In this document: piece after piece, positions 28,473 through 62,282 of the stretch
Layout: every line of letters starts with the position of its first letter
How positions within the stretch are numbered: the stretch's first letter is position 1
Assembly (NCBI RefSeq): GCF_037975245.1
Contig: NC_092569.1
Coordinates: 19,149,501 to 19,213,500, forward strand
DNA length: 64,000 bases
Direction of reading: 5' to 3'
DNA from: Apostichopus japonicus
Lineage: Eukaryota; Echinodermata; Holothuroidea; Aspidochirotida; Stichopodidae
Made by a program: the position numbers and the translations under genes
Notes under the pieces: model-generated
What the model saw: the letters and a program-made list of their open reading frames with translations, nothing else
Database searches by the model: none
Told to the model about the DNA's origin: nothing

Positions 28473-30458
28473 CTATTCAAACCTATGTATTAATATCATT
28501 TCATTGTCACCTGCTTTCAATACTGGCTGATCTTCCATGTATTCAATCAAGGCTTCCGCTTCATATGAGTATATGTCTCGTCTAGATGATGTCAAGTTAG
28601 CTGTCATAACTTCTTCATGAAGAACTAATTTGTGGCTACTTCCGTTTAATTCACGTCTGGCCTCAAGGAGTAATTCGCCAGCATTGCTTTTCGCATTATC
28701 TATAAACAGTAGGAGTGCATTTGGCTTCATCATCTTCATTATTCGATCACATATCTCTTTAACAGTTTCTGTAACGAAAGAAATGACCGATATCTTCTAA
28801 GTTAAAATGTGTAACAGTTTGTTTCCAGTTAAGTAATCATTCTTGTCAGGTTAACATTGGTTATAAGTAGTACATCAGATTCAGTATAATGAACCGTTAA
28901 TTTCTTAACAAAATAAAGAAAGTCGATACCTTGTCCAAACCAATTCCTTAACATTGTTTCAAAAGTTGCATAATATAGCACCATTTGCATCCAACTTCAA
29001 TAATTGACAGGGGCGCATCCCCTCTTTTATACTGGGAAGGGGGACTAATATCTTACATCTTACGGGTGTCCAAAAAGAAATGTTGTTAAATAGAAGGCGC
29101 TTAAGTGCAAAATGATGCCATATTTACTTTTAAGTTTAGGATTGTACCGTATAATAATTTTATATTTGTATTAACCAGAGAAATATATTATATGCTCTCT
29201 GTCAGGTGGAGGTGGGTGAGGGTTGGGGTGTGTGGGTGGGTGGGTGGGTGGGGGTGCTAATATACGTGGTTGAGCCCCAGAGCTGTAATATATCATAAGA
29301 ATTGAATTGGCTGGAATGGTCGCTCCAATTTATTGTATTTGTTCATTCCAAAACAATTTGCTGTTTGTATAGATATCATTACATGCTCTTGATAGGAAAC
29401 CTATTTAGCAGGACCATGTAACGCTCTCAGCGCATAACCCACAACAATTGGAAGCTATCTTTTGTCTTATAGAAGCTGTTTCGTTTTGTTACAAATTTTG
29501 TTACAAATCGTGTCAAACTCTAATCATTGATGCATTAAATCTCATGATTTGAAACATATCTTCAAAATGAACCGACGAAGCATAAATTATGTTTGATGTA
29601 GGCCTATGACTATTTACCAACTAAATTGAGCAACTATGAATGGGACATCACGCAAAGGCAGCTCTCTCTCAATATTTTCGTCTAAGAGTTACAGTGGAAC
29701 TTAGGACTACAGTTATCTAAAATTAGTTATCGAAATTCAACGTTCTTTTTTTTTTCGGGGAGTTGCCTTTCTATATGGGATATAGCAAACTCAATTTCAA
29801 GAAAGGAATTAGGTTGTTGAAACTTACCTTCTGATGATGCTGCTACGGATGAAAGGGACTTGATCACGGTGATGATATCCGCCTTCTTGAGTTTTTCCGC
29901 ACTGTCATCGGTAAATGGCTTGACCAGGTCACACTTGACCCATTCTGTTTCTGGCATCCAAGACTGGTCTCCCTCTGGCGACTGCTGTTTCATATCTGCC
30001 CAAGTGTGACGCCAGTCATCATATTCATCAAGGACGCAAACCTCTTTCGTCAAGGTTCCCTTACATCCCACTTTCTTCAGAAATATGCACAGCCCAAGAG
30101 CATCACAATTTGGACCTCCACCGACACAACAGACGATTGGTTGTTCTTTCAGCTTCTTGAGGGATTCCTTAAGTTCTGGAGTGTCAGCTGTACACAGAGC
30201 AGCATACACTAAGTGAACATGTCGTGGGAGGTACGTGTAGATGTATGTCCATCGCCTTAGTTGGTCAGAGTAATCCGGTTTAGCTGAAAGATATAAAATA
30301 TCTCCCCCGTACGCATTCCTCATGTCCCTTTTCATTTTGCGGCTTTTCGCAATTGCGTTTTCGTCTCCATTTGAAAACTTGCTAAACATTGCAACGATCG
30401 TATCAAATAAGACTTTTATATCGTTCTGCCAACGGTAGCCATCATGTTCCGCCATCAT
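28473..30458 (-). CDS. Two-exon gene, SAM-methyltransferase-like protein (308 aa)
   Basis: Exons 30458-29828 and 28768-28473 join as GAA-G/AA with a consensus donor (gaag/gtaagt) and acceptor (ttcgttacag), giving 308 residues. The N-terminal third (MMAEHDGYRWQNDIKVLFDT...) is followed by PIVCCVGGGPNCDALGL at about 108-122, the glycine loop expected of a Rossmann methyltransferase motif I. LDEYDDWRHTW at about 143-153 could be the acidic end of strand 2, ADIITVIKSLSSV at about 193-205 motif IV-V, and MMKPNALLLFIDN the motif VI strand. The fold assignment is inference and the substrate is unknown. No signal peptide or membrane segment. The start is the first of two adjacent ATGs; an upstream UTR exon cannot be excluded. 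Confidence 0.72.
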
Positions 30459-30981
30459 TTCGAGTCCCGTAGTCGTATTGGGTATGTGATAGTTACGAAT
30501 AGTTTGCCTCCTTACACAGCTATGTCAGGACCAAAATGACATACATAGCGCTGGATCACACATAGTACTTTTAATATCCAAAGTAAAAGTGGAATTTCCC
30601 AAATGCTAAAAATAGAAAACATGAAGTAACACGAATCTGCAGATAGACTTGATGGTTATAGGTATGATACGCTGCTAAGTGAGTTACGAATCCTGTAATC
30701 ACCATTTGCGAATTTTCCTAAAGAATTAAATCCGGTATGGAAATGGTGACACGTACGTTAAAATTTCCTTGATCCGCAAAACCAGTTATATTAGGCTATT
30801 ACTCTTCAGCCTTGCAGTGTGACCTAGTTTATTTCAGCAGAAAGTGATTTTTCTTGGACTCGATTTACATCATTTCAGAGGAATATTTTGTACAAGAACA
30901 TTTACATCAATGGAAAAGGTAACTATTGTAAATTTCATATCTGATCAGTTTCACTTATTTCGGGCTAATTATGTATGCAAG

Positions 30982-31335
30982 TATGCAAATTCGGTCCCAA
31001 CATAGCTTATTTTGGAATACATACTACCAATAGAAATCAAATTTTTTTCTAGGTATATTTTATGTTAAAATAGTATTATCTAAAATATTTCCTATCATTT
31101 GAGACTGAAATTGTGGAAATTGGTTTAAAAATGACCGAGATATAAGGATTGTTAAAAGAATAATTATGCAAATTAGGTCCCCAAATAGCTTATTTTGGAA
31201 TACATACTACCAATAGTAAAACACTTTTTGTTCTTGGTGTATTTATGTTAAAATATTATTATCTTATATATTTCCTATCATTTGAGACTAGAATTGTGGA
31301 AATTGTTTGAAAAATGACCGAGATATAAGGACTGG
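30982..31335. repeat. Two tandem copies of a 183-bp unit
   Basis: The unit begins TATGCAAATTNGGTCC at 30982 and again at 31165. It includes TAGCTTATTTTGGAATACAT and a conserved block ending ATGACCGAGATATAAGGA. Two copies only; a truncated satellite or the internal duplication of an old element. Around 31640-31700 and 31930-31990 lie GC-rich hAT-like end fragments (CAGGGGCTTAGCCAGC at 31649). Confidence 0.75.
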
Positions 31336-32314
31336 CATGAGGAGAGAACTGGGGGAAAGCCCCTCCTCCAGGCTATACAATTTATAAACAATACACGTAT
31401 ATACATACACGCACGTGCACCGTTCCTATTTTGCATAAAGCTCTGACAACAAATTGGTGGCGCTATGTCGATATTCATTAAGGAAGCCTGTAAAAGAAGA
31501 TAATATATATTAAGTTTGAAAGTGATGGGCTTGTTCTAGAACATTACAGCTTTATCCTAACACTCAAACTAAGTCTATAGCTAGAAGGATTGGGAAGATA
31601 CACATTTTTCAAAGTGTTAGGTTTTTGGGCACATTCTGCAATAATTTCAGGGGCTTAGCCAGCCTTTTGGTCTGGGGGGGGGGCGGAGGGTGAGGAGCAA
31701 AGTCACACTTTCGTCCCCCGATTTGGGGGTGGAGGCACAGCAACATTTTTACAGCTTCAACTAAGAGCCACCGCCGATCGAGAAAAATATATGCCCTTTT
31801 AGACATGAATTGACACCTATTAGGACTAAAAACTAAAAAACAGTATTTTAACTTATTTTTGGTGGAAGAAAACGCTCATTATTTACCCTTATGGTCACAC
31901 AGTTTCAATTTTCTTCAGCCGTCACTATTCAGTCCCCTAATATTCTGTGGGTGGGGCGGCACGTTGCCCCTTGTCCCCTGCAGAGTAAGTTGGATGTCAG
32001 AAAAAATTCTTCCTGCAGAGAGTTGTGGATGAGTGGGATAGCTAGACTGCCTGATTTGTTTACGGTGTCAAAAAGTGTAAATGCGTTTGACAGAGGTATT
32101 AACTGCAGTGTGGGAGACTGCTTTCTTTTGAGCTTTTAAAGTTTGGGTTCTTGGTTTATCGGCGTCCTTTTTAGGGGGCCACTGTCCTTCCTGATCCTTT
32201 TCTTACTAAACTAAATTAAGCCTATGATTCACTTGTCTAGGAGGCAAACAGTGAGCAGACGACCTTCACATCTTGCACAACGTGCCCGGTTTGGCGACGG
32301 AATCCCCATGCTAG

Positions 32315-32450
32315 TGTGGCAGTAATGAGTGTCCGGGCGTCCGTAGGACACTTATTACTAGGAAATAGTGTCTCATTTGCGTGAATAGTGTCTCAGGGAC
32401 ACTTTCCCTTGCTTTCTACGCCACCGTGGAAAGTGTCCGGGTTCTCTTTA
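32315..32450 (+). repeat. Left terminal inverted repeat and subterminal GTGTCC motifs
   Basis: TGTGGCAG end followed by AGTGTCC at 32328, its inverse GGACACT at 32346, then further AGTGTCT/AGTGTCC or GGACACT motifs to about 32440. Spaced repeated motifs inside a transposon end are typical transposase binding sites; here that role is inferred. Confidence 0.72.
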
Positions 32451-32772
32451 AAGAGCTTTAACGTGGTTCTGTTGAGTGACAAACATTTCTGGCCCTATCT
32501 ACGTTCCCTTAATACTTAAATGGAGGTAATTTACTAGCGAAGACCAGGTTGACGATGTTATATATCGGTCAGCATGCACCCTCAAAACTCGGTTAAAGAA
32601 TAACTAATACTTCGAGTGTCGACTGTTGTGGGAAGAGGCGGCAAAATGTTATTATTATCATGGAGACTACACTCCAGAGAGACGCTGTCCGCTCTATTTC
32701 GATCGTCGACTGTCATAAGGCTGCATGATGAATGTTAAACCCATCTTCCGAACTAATTAGTCATGTCTGTCT

Positions 32773-32808
32773 GACCATGGAGCTATAAACGTTTATAGCT
32801 CCATGGTC
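32773..32808. promoter_or_regulatory. Perfect 36-bp palindrome upstream of the integrase-USP gene
   Basis: GACCATGGAGCTATAAAC is followed at once by its exact reverse complement, with no loop. It lies about 430 bp before the ATG at 33236. It could be an operator-like site, a cruciform or the scar of a small palindromic insertion; function is unknown. Confidence 0.6.
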
Positions 32809-33235
32809 TGACTCTGCTGCTTATCAATCGTTACTACCATTAGGGTAGTTGTTTGGAAGGTCGGAATTTCTAAACGTTGGAGAAAGATCAACCATGTAGG
32901 TCGAAGGTAAATGTATTTTAACCGATACGCGGCGGCGATAGTTCCCCGCTATTCGGAGCATGGAGGTCAAATATGGGGGTCAGAGTCAATATATTTTATT
33001 CAGTACGCGGGAAATGTGGCAATGTCCCGCGCTCTACATTCTAGGTGTGAAAAAGTTTTGATTTCACGCATGCGTATTTGCATTCTACTGTAAAAAGTAT
33101 CTATAAGTCGAATGTACGTCTTTAACGTTGCATGTAACGCGCAGGCCCAACATTTATTAGAAGTTGCATATTTGCACGCACAGTTGTACCATTCGGTTGA
33201 GCACCAAGAATTGAGACCGTTAACGTACTTACAAG

Positions 33236-54772
<21,537 letters not shown>

Positions 54773-54825
54773 TGACAATTATCTGTCCAAAAAGATATGT
54801 GTTGTAAACATACATTTTTTACCTT

Positions 54826-55131
54826 AATAATAATAATAATAATAATAATCAGCAGTTATTTTTACGACGTTTAAGCAACCACAACTGTGGGAGAAACCTG
54901 CAAGGGCTTATGGATTACAACTTACACATCAGTTGGCTTCCAGTTCAACATTTTAACTCAAATTTGGAATCTTTTCAATTTAGAAAGTCATTTCAGATGG
55001 GAAAACCGTAGATTTATCTTGGATGAAAAACACACCTTACTATGACCAGGCTGGGAATTGAACCCTGAACCTCCCGATTGCTAAGAATCATTGCTTCAAA
55101 TCCTTCATCCACTCTGCCACAGCACCGGCTG
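54826..55131 (-). mobile_element. tRNA-derived SINE
   Basis: On the minus strand the head has an A box TGGCAGAGTGG (55109-55119) and a B box GGTTCAATTCC (55054-55064), spaced as in Ser/Leu-type tRNA with a long variable region. The head is followed by a body of about 200 bp containing TTGCAGGTTTCTCCCACAGT and a tail of ATT repeats (54826-54849 on the plus strand as AAT). The stems are imperfect, so it is not a functional tRNA. Confidence 0.8.
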
Positions 55132-56439
55132 AATGTGGTGTCATATTAACTTCTCTATTCAATAATTGTAAACCTTTTAGGTATAGGTTGGGGCAAAGGG
55201 TCAGAGCATTTTTCCAGTATAAAGAAGGGAGGCTATCCAAGCTGAATATGATGAGGTTAGAGATGATTATAACATCCATTGGTTAAGACAAGAACTTGAT
55301 AATTTTTGAAAAAAAGATTTCATTTCATGAATATCGTTATTGTTTGTTCCCCACCCCCACTGATAGACAATTTCAGAAAAAAAGTCGTGCTTAATTTGTA
55401 TGTACGATTATATGTGCACGATAGATTAAAAAAACAAATCATAAATGCCATCCCATTGCAATTTTTGGAACCGGCAATTATAATTAGTGTCCTTTATATT
55501 AAGCAATATTTATTTCACACATACCCTCTTATCAAACCACACTGGATTGGTTTCAATTCAATTCATGCCCCCCTCCCTCTCACACACACTTCCTCCCCTC
55601 CATATATATCAAAGGGTCTGTTTTTCTCCCCTGGCAAGGAGAAAGGTGCAAACAATTAGTATACTGAATAGAAATAGCGTTTCTATTATCTTATAATGCA
55701 TTAGTAATGTCATTGTAAGGTTGAATCAAGAGCAATGCTCCCAGAGAATTCAAGTCAGAATGATGATTTATAAGTAAATCCTGGGATTGTGTTTGTCGAT
55801 TGTGAATTTCAAAGTACTCTCTGCATGGTGACAAAATTCTAACAAAAGTCTCACATAACAATCATATATTTTACCACACGTAGAATTAAGTTGTTCTATT
55901 GGTAGTTGTAATCAATAAACTTATGTGTCACGTCCAGGACATTAAATGGCAGTTTGTATGTCTTTCTTCAGGTTAATGGAATTTTTACATTCACCAACTC
56001 TCTCTAATAATTGTTTTAAATTTTGTTTTGCTATGCTATGCTTTTGTCACACGAATAGGTACTAAATAATAGAAAAATGGCTAAAACAAGCAAAACAATT
56101 AACTTTCCAAGATGAGGGAAGCCAGCTCATTAATATAGCATACATTCATTGTTAGTTCTAAGCATAAACTTAGAGTCGTGACGGTATGGGTTAGAAAGAA
56201 ATGATTTGACATATTGCATCATCTCAATATCAGTGCTTAATTTGATTTTCTAATTTAAAAAACCTATGCGTTAATACTTGTGTGTGGTATGACACCTGGC
56301 TTCAAACACATCTCAAGAAGGGAAGCTTGGAAAATGTTAGATTTGGTATGTATGTGAATCATATTGATTATATCCTATATTTTTTGGTGGATGTCAAAGG
56401 TCATTTTGGGTAAACAGTGTTCAAGTTGTGAAAACCTTG

Positions 56440-56730
56440 TAAAAATTACAAGTTCAAGAAAGGAAGCTGAACAGATATCATATTTAATCTGTAAGTGTAC
56501 CACATGACTACAAGAGGCATTTGTTATTGTGGAGACCAACACCGTCAAATTTTGTAAACCTCTAATACTTGATATCTCTGGAAGAGACAGCTTATTTACT
56601 GTAGTTTGTCCTTGTATCACATTGAGTACAAGCAGGCTATCAGTGGTTATTTGTGTCAGCACCTGTCATTGTGAATAGACTGTTTGTCACTTCTTGCTGT
56701 ATTACTAAGATCAAGTGTGTCAGTATGTCC
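56440..56730 (+). repeat. Second dispersed intronic repeat, further copy
   Basis: Same family as 51505-51800. The surrounding 55135-57550 shows no gene; AATAAA at about 55915 and 56897 are possible polyadenylation signals for the integrase-USP transcript but are far from its stop codon. Confidence 0.55.
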
Positions 56731-57550
56731 CATTCATATGAAATGATACTCATGTTGGATCATAGAACCACAGTCTGGTGTATGCATGCATGCTACTTGA
56801 CAGCTGTCCTCATATGCCATACAAGTATATCAAGAGAAGTAACGACTGGGATATAGTTTCTTTATCTGTGATGCATTATGCAGTTGTTGCAACTGAATAA
56901 AATTTTTGTAGCTCGACTAGTTGATTGAGTTCTAATTGTCATGGAAAGCATTTGACTGTCCATCAGCCCTGGTTGAACTGTACGGCCTCTGAAGATTTCT
57001 TGTCAAACTTGGTGAGGTTAGCATTTATCGAGGGGTTGAATGGAAAAAAAAACAGGTCTGCTCTGCTTCAAAGTCTTTAGAGGTCAACTTGAAACCATTG
57101 GATTCAAGTTAATTATCAATCCAGCTTGGTCATTGTGATCAGCAAATATTAGATCATAATAGTTTTATTTTCTTGGCCTTGGATACTCCCCAGTGAAGCA
57201 TACAGGTGTTATACTGTTGACTGTGTCAAGACCAAACTGTTAGTGCAAAGAGTATTTATTTAATGTCAAAGGAAAAGGTGGGCCAAAAATGTAGACAAAA
57301 GCAAGAGAAATGTTAACTGAGACCATGTTGTCTGAATTGTGTTCTAAGTATGATTTTACTGGTTTCAGCTTGCATTTCCCAATTAGCCCTAATTCATTTT
57401 TTTTCTTGTCCAACATTTGCACAATAGTCATTAAGATACTTTGACTAACACTAGACAATGTAATTGTGGTAGAACTGGATCTCACACAGCCTGCTTTTGC
57501 GGTATTTAGGTTAAACCTTATACTAAGTGTGACCAGCAGCATGTCATTTT

Positions 57551-57795
57551 AAAGGTAGTCTGTGTAGGCCCCAAAGTTGTATTGTGATATGATTTCTGAA
57601 AGTTTTCAAAAAGGCTTTTCTTGAGGTATTTATAATCTCCAAATTTTTCTCAGACATTGTAAAAGAACATAAAAAAGGACAGAATGTCCCAGTGTGGTAA
57701 ATTTCCTACAGGGTGGTACAAAAACAGTTTAAGAATTTTCACCAAAGGTTACCATATTTGAATATCTGGCATATTTGGAGCAAATTCAACATGCC
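57551..57795 (+). repeat. Dispersed ~230-bp intronic repeat family, copy 5
   Basis: AAAGGTAGTCTGTGTAGGCC at the start and CTGGCATATTTGGAGCAAAT at the end. Lies downstream of the last identified exon. 57800-58760 and 58999-59430 show nothing I can support. Confidence 0.8.
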
Positions 57796-58769
57796 ATTAG
57801 GCTGATTTTTGTTGAAAATGAATGATATAGCTTAGAGGCCTTTATGCCCATTAAAAATACACTGTAGCAACATACGTTTGTGAAGTTGATCAACACAAGT
57901 TGTGCATGGTGAGAGATTCGTTGGGAAATACCTTCTAATGTGATTCGTTCGTTGACACGTTATGAACACACGAAAACACCTTACACTAACCCTCTGCTCC
58001 TATACCATATGTTTTTATATTGCTTCCCAAGTACCCTTTCAAACCAGCTAGGCATTGACCAATCTTAAAAGATATCCTCGAAAAGGAATTCCCAAGTATT
58101 TCACCATAGTTCACATCCACAGCCTGTCGAAAATTGAATAAACAGTAGTCTACCTTATATATGATTGCCTAACCAAAAAATACTGCTAAAAATGTGGACG
58201 CCAAAGCATGGTTTACTTTGATTTATGTAACCTTTTTCCATGTGAATGTCATTTTGTCTTGAGATCCCCGAGATTTCAAAAGTTACTAGATGTGAGGCTA
58301 TCTGTTATTGTCAACGGTGTTCAAGCATTTGCATTAAAGTAGAAAGGAAATTTGATTATTTGTATAAAACAAAAGGTACTTGAAACAGCTTGTAATAAAA
58401 GTGAAGAAACAGATACAGTTGTTCTATGTCACAATAGATGTGGGATGTTGCATGAGTTTTGCACAACTTTTGTAATTTTATTATTTTATAGTAATGTATT
58501 TATCTTATGCAGCAGAGATCATGAAGGAGCATTAAAATTGCAATATTTTTTTAAAATTCAATGTATATTTCTCTTCATTTGTCTTGTTTGTCCGTCCAAA
58601 TAGTATCATGCAAGAAACCATAAATGACCATATAATTCAGCAGTTTATCATGTAGTGAAACTGGTCTGAAATTCCTCCATAAATCCTGCTATTAAGAAAT
58701 GCAAGATAAAAAGGCATACTCCAAACAAGCCTTGCTGTCCTGATGTTTTTGCACTACGTTTTCATGCAG

Positions 58770-58994
58770 AAGAGCTAGTAGGACACTATTTTCCTATTTG
58801 TTCCGTGCTTTTCTTTCATCCTGTCCGCGCGGACACAAAATCACCACACACGGACGTTTTTTCCTAGTTGATACTGTCCGTCCGGACAGATAATACTGCC
58901 CGCCGGACACAATTCCCCCCGAGAAAGATGTCCTACGGACACAATTCTCGGGGAATAGTGTCCGTGAGACGCCCGGACACTATTCCCTGTCACA
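58770..58994 (-). repeat. Right terminal inverted repeat and subterminal GTGTCC motifs
   Basis: Read on the minus strand from 58994: TGTGACAG, AGTGTCCGGGCGTC, GGACACT, then several GTGTCCG / CGGACA motifs, some forming small palindromes (GTCCGTCCGGAC, GTCCGCGCGGAC), out to GGACACT at about 58771. The inner arrangement is richer than at the left end. Confidence 0.72.
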
Positions 58995-59431
58995 CTGGCA
59001 CAGCGATTTTAGGCAGTCCGCCCTCTCATTATTATATGTTTCTGTATTGTATCAATATATCAAACTAATGCGCCTAGTCGTTACTTACATTTTTGCTTTC
59101 GTTCATGCAGTATTGGGATTACAGTTTCTCTGTGTGTATTGGGTGGGTTTGCAGCTTATGTTGGAATGGCGTGATATACATCGTGTATAATTATATCTCC
59201 ACATGCATGTCACTACATTGCGTTAATGCTAACAACTTGATGTGCCCTACTTCAACTATTGACCCCTGCGTTATCAGATACTGACCACCCCTGCGAGTTG
59301 ACAGATACTGCATCCCGTCCTTACTGGCGTTCCAAGGGTATTTCTGCACGGGTGCTAACCCGACGCCATTTTCTTGCATGTAGGGATGATAAGTAAAGCC
59401 GTAACCAATGATTTGTTTTGTATTTCAGTGT

Positions 59432-59725
59432 TTGCTAATCAGTGATCAGTCAATTCATTTCTCGTGAATGAAGACTGCACAATGGATTACAAGTTTTGCC
59501 AATGCTGAGAACGCCAGCAATGATCTATACCAGTGTAGCGCTAATGCTGTTTGTGAAGTCCGTAAAGATGTGCGCAGATGTTACTGTATGAGTGGTTACC
59601 ATGGTAATGGAGTGAATTGTACAAAACACATGACCGACTGTAAGGATTGGTACGATTCTGGAAACACTACTAATGGCATTTATACCATCATACCAACTAA
59701 CTGCATGCGGTGGAGCATCATTTGA
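59432..59725 (+). pseudogene. EGF-like / fibrinogen-start fragment, broken
   Basis: Plus-strand counterpart of gene C's second exon. The frame reads YQCSANAVCEVRKDVRRCYC, MSGYHGNGVNCT, DCKDWYDSG, GIYTIIPT and then diverges (CMRWSII, stop) before the FEVxC..GGWT part of a fibrinogen start. Just upstream NEDCTMDYKFCQC, resembling the NSDCTRRSNC part of gene C, lies in a different frame, implying a frameshift. A possible acceptor (ttttgtatttcag) ends near 59428. Its orientation is opposite to the other FReD genes, so it looks like a stray, decayed copy. Confidence 0.6.
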
Positions 59726-61026
59726 TGTTTCCTGTAATATTCTGAATACATAAATATATAACTATAATCCGGTCGTTTGAACAATTTGATATCCTCTTCT
59801 AGTGCAGCCTAATTGAGGGTGCCTATATTTTTAATCTGTTTGCATCTTGTAGTAGGCTACTGCAGTGACTTTATACATTATCGAATATGTGTGTGGAATA
59901 CTTGATGTATAACTATTTGAGTTGAAATACTTGTTTAGGGATTTTCTTCATTATAAATCACCGACAGATTATTGTAAACTATCTAAATTCAAGAGGGATC
60001 GCTGGGTTAATGAGGTCATTTAAACGAATAGGCCTGGATATTCCTCGTTTGGTCATTTTATTACAGCTGCAAAAAAGTGAAATGACTGAACGAAATAAAT
60101 AAAATTATATGCAATAATATATGCAATAATTTGATAAACCGAGTTTATCGCCGTTAAACTCTGTTTTTTGGATCGATAAGCAGGTTTGTTTAAAAAGTGA
60201 GGTCTCTAAATCTATATCATTACTACAGTAATAAGACCATGCTAGAATATTGCTTCTTTAAAGTTTTCAATTAAGATTATACTGATAAGTTGGGTGTATA
60301 AGTATAGTGGTTTCCTCATTTACATAACACAAACGATAGCTAACAAAGGACATGGTGTGGATATATCCGTATAGTTTTAATACCGAAAGACGAGCACCCT
60401 GCCCGGCTATATCCCTCATATTATTTAATTATATAGATTAGAGACCCAAGGACCAGGAAGCCTTACAGTAGCTTATTTGAGGCTCTTTCAATGTTATAGA
60501 TCGTGGACGAAATATTGAAGGTGCTATGTAGTTCTCCCTTGTTCCAATTTTAACCATTGCATATATCTCCACGACATTTCTTTCCAAGTGCTAAGCACGT
60601 CTTTAAGCGATGGGAAAGTTAAATGGAGGTCGTGTTCTTCACGCCAAGTTAATAACTAATTGTAAATTTGTATGTGTATTATAATGTATTATGTAATGTA
60701 AATGTATTATAAAGTACTTCCTTGTATCATATTTTTTACCATTGTATATATCTCCTTGACAATTATTTTCAAATGTTAAGCACATATTCGTAAGGATGTG
60801 GACGCCGAATGGAGCCCGTGTACTTCACGTTGAGAGAACATCTTATTAACATGATATGTCACCTAACGATTGCCAGCACTTCTATCACATCTGTACGATT
60901 CATTTCTTAGTGGCAACTACGTAAAGTAGCACCATTGGTCTAAGTTTTTCGATTCGATAAACTCAGTTTACAGATTTTCTTGAGGAACTATGCTTTTCGA
61001 TTGAAAGGCATAGTTCATCGAGAAGC

Positions 61027-62282
61027 CTATGGCAAGCCATATGTGCAATAATTCGATTAACCGAGTTCATCGCCGATAAACTCTGTTTTCGATCGATAAA
61101 ATGAGTTTATCGACTAGATAACCGTGTTTTCGTGATAAACTCAGTTGATCCGTTTATCGCCGATGATCTTAGTTTATCGAGGTAACCATGCTTTTCGCTC
61201 GATAAACGCAGTTTATCGCAAAAAACACGGTTATCCATTCGATAAACTTAGTTAATCGAGCAAAAACGTATTTCCTTTTTGATAAACTCCGTTTATCGCC
61301 GATATTCTTAGTTTATCGAGGTACCCATGCTTTTCGCTCGATAAACTGAGTTTATCGCGAAAAACACGGTTATCCATTCGCTAACTGAGTATATCGATCG
61401 AAAAACAGAGTTTAATGGCGATAAACTCTGTTTATCGAATTATTGCTTATATGGCTTCAATGGCGTCGCCAAGGGGGGGACAGGGGGCACGTGCCCCCCT
61501 GGAAAACCTAGTGCCCCCCGAGTGCCCCCCCCCATCTGAGATTTGGGTTGGTAAAAAAATATATATATATTTTGTTATATTCACTCCCATCATCTGAGTT
61601 GGTTTTTCATAAGGACAAAGAAGCACAGTAATTCATATTTTCTTCAAATGAGCTGCGAAAAAATGAAAAAGTTTATCCTTGACCGTCGGGTATCGAAGTC
61701 GTAACCCGCGCCATCACAACAGGTGTCGATATTTACATTGAATGTGTCAGTGCTCACGCCATACCAGCGGCTATACACGTCCGCTTCGCGAGCTATATGA
61801 CTCATCGTTCAAAACAATGAATTTCCCTGTTCTGGCTGTGCTGCAGCCGTGTTTTTATTTCCTATGAAGTAGGACGAATATTCAGAAAATCACTAGGTGC
61901 TGTCCAATCAAATTCCTGAAAAGTAGGCCACCCCTACTCTCCAGAGAACACTATTTCTGGACCTTTCTCATGATTTTGACATCAGAATATGAAAGAACGC
62001 GATTTATTTTTTCTGGACCGATGAGTAATGTCGTTGCTCTGAACCCTAACTTCTGCGCGTTGTTAAAATCATTACCTCAAAAATAGCAATTTCTGGAGGT
62101 ATCTTCAGATCGAATTTAGCATCAAATGTGGCACCATTTTGCATCTAGCCCATCCTCCGTAGACCCCTCCCCCAGGACGGCGATTCGTATCCACCTAAGT
62201 GCCCCCCATCAAATGCTGGTTCCCCCAGTGCCCCCCCCCCCGACTGAAAAGTCTGGTGACGCCACTGTATGGCTTGCCATAG
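61027..62282. mobile_element. Foldback element of GATAAAC/GTTTATC palindromes, split by a MITE
   Basis: Left end CTATGGCAAGCCATATGTGC with AATAATTCGAT; the inverse (ATCGAATTATTGCTTATATG) ends at 61454, where a MITE interrupts it, and GGCTTGCCATAG resumes after the MITE. The interior (about 61065-61440) is a chain of near-palindromes GATAAACTNNGTTTATCG with spacers such as AAAACACGGTTATC. Related pieces lie at 60125-60175 and 60950-61010. 59816-60100 and 60200-60950 show only AT-rich unique sequence. Confidence 0.75.
61458..62267. mobile_element. 810-bp hAT-like MITE with exact 8-bp target duplication
   Basis: Ends CAATGGCGTCGCC and, inverted, CAGTGGCGTCACC; TATGGCTT flanks both sides (61450-61457, 62268-62275). 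G- and C-rich runs sit just inside each end. The interior has no transposase frame. It inserted inside the palindromic foldback element. Confidence 0.9.

Noticed and set aside
61690-61790. tRNA-like stretch in the 810-bp MITE (minus strand, cgggttacgacttcgataccc)
   Set aside because: The would-be T-loop is too long and no acceptor stem forms.
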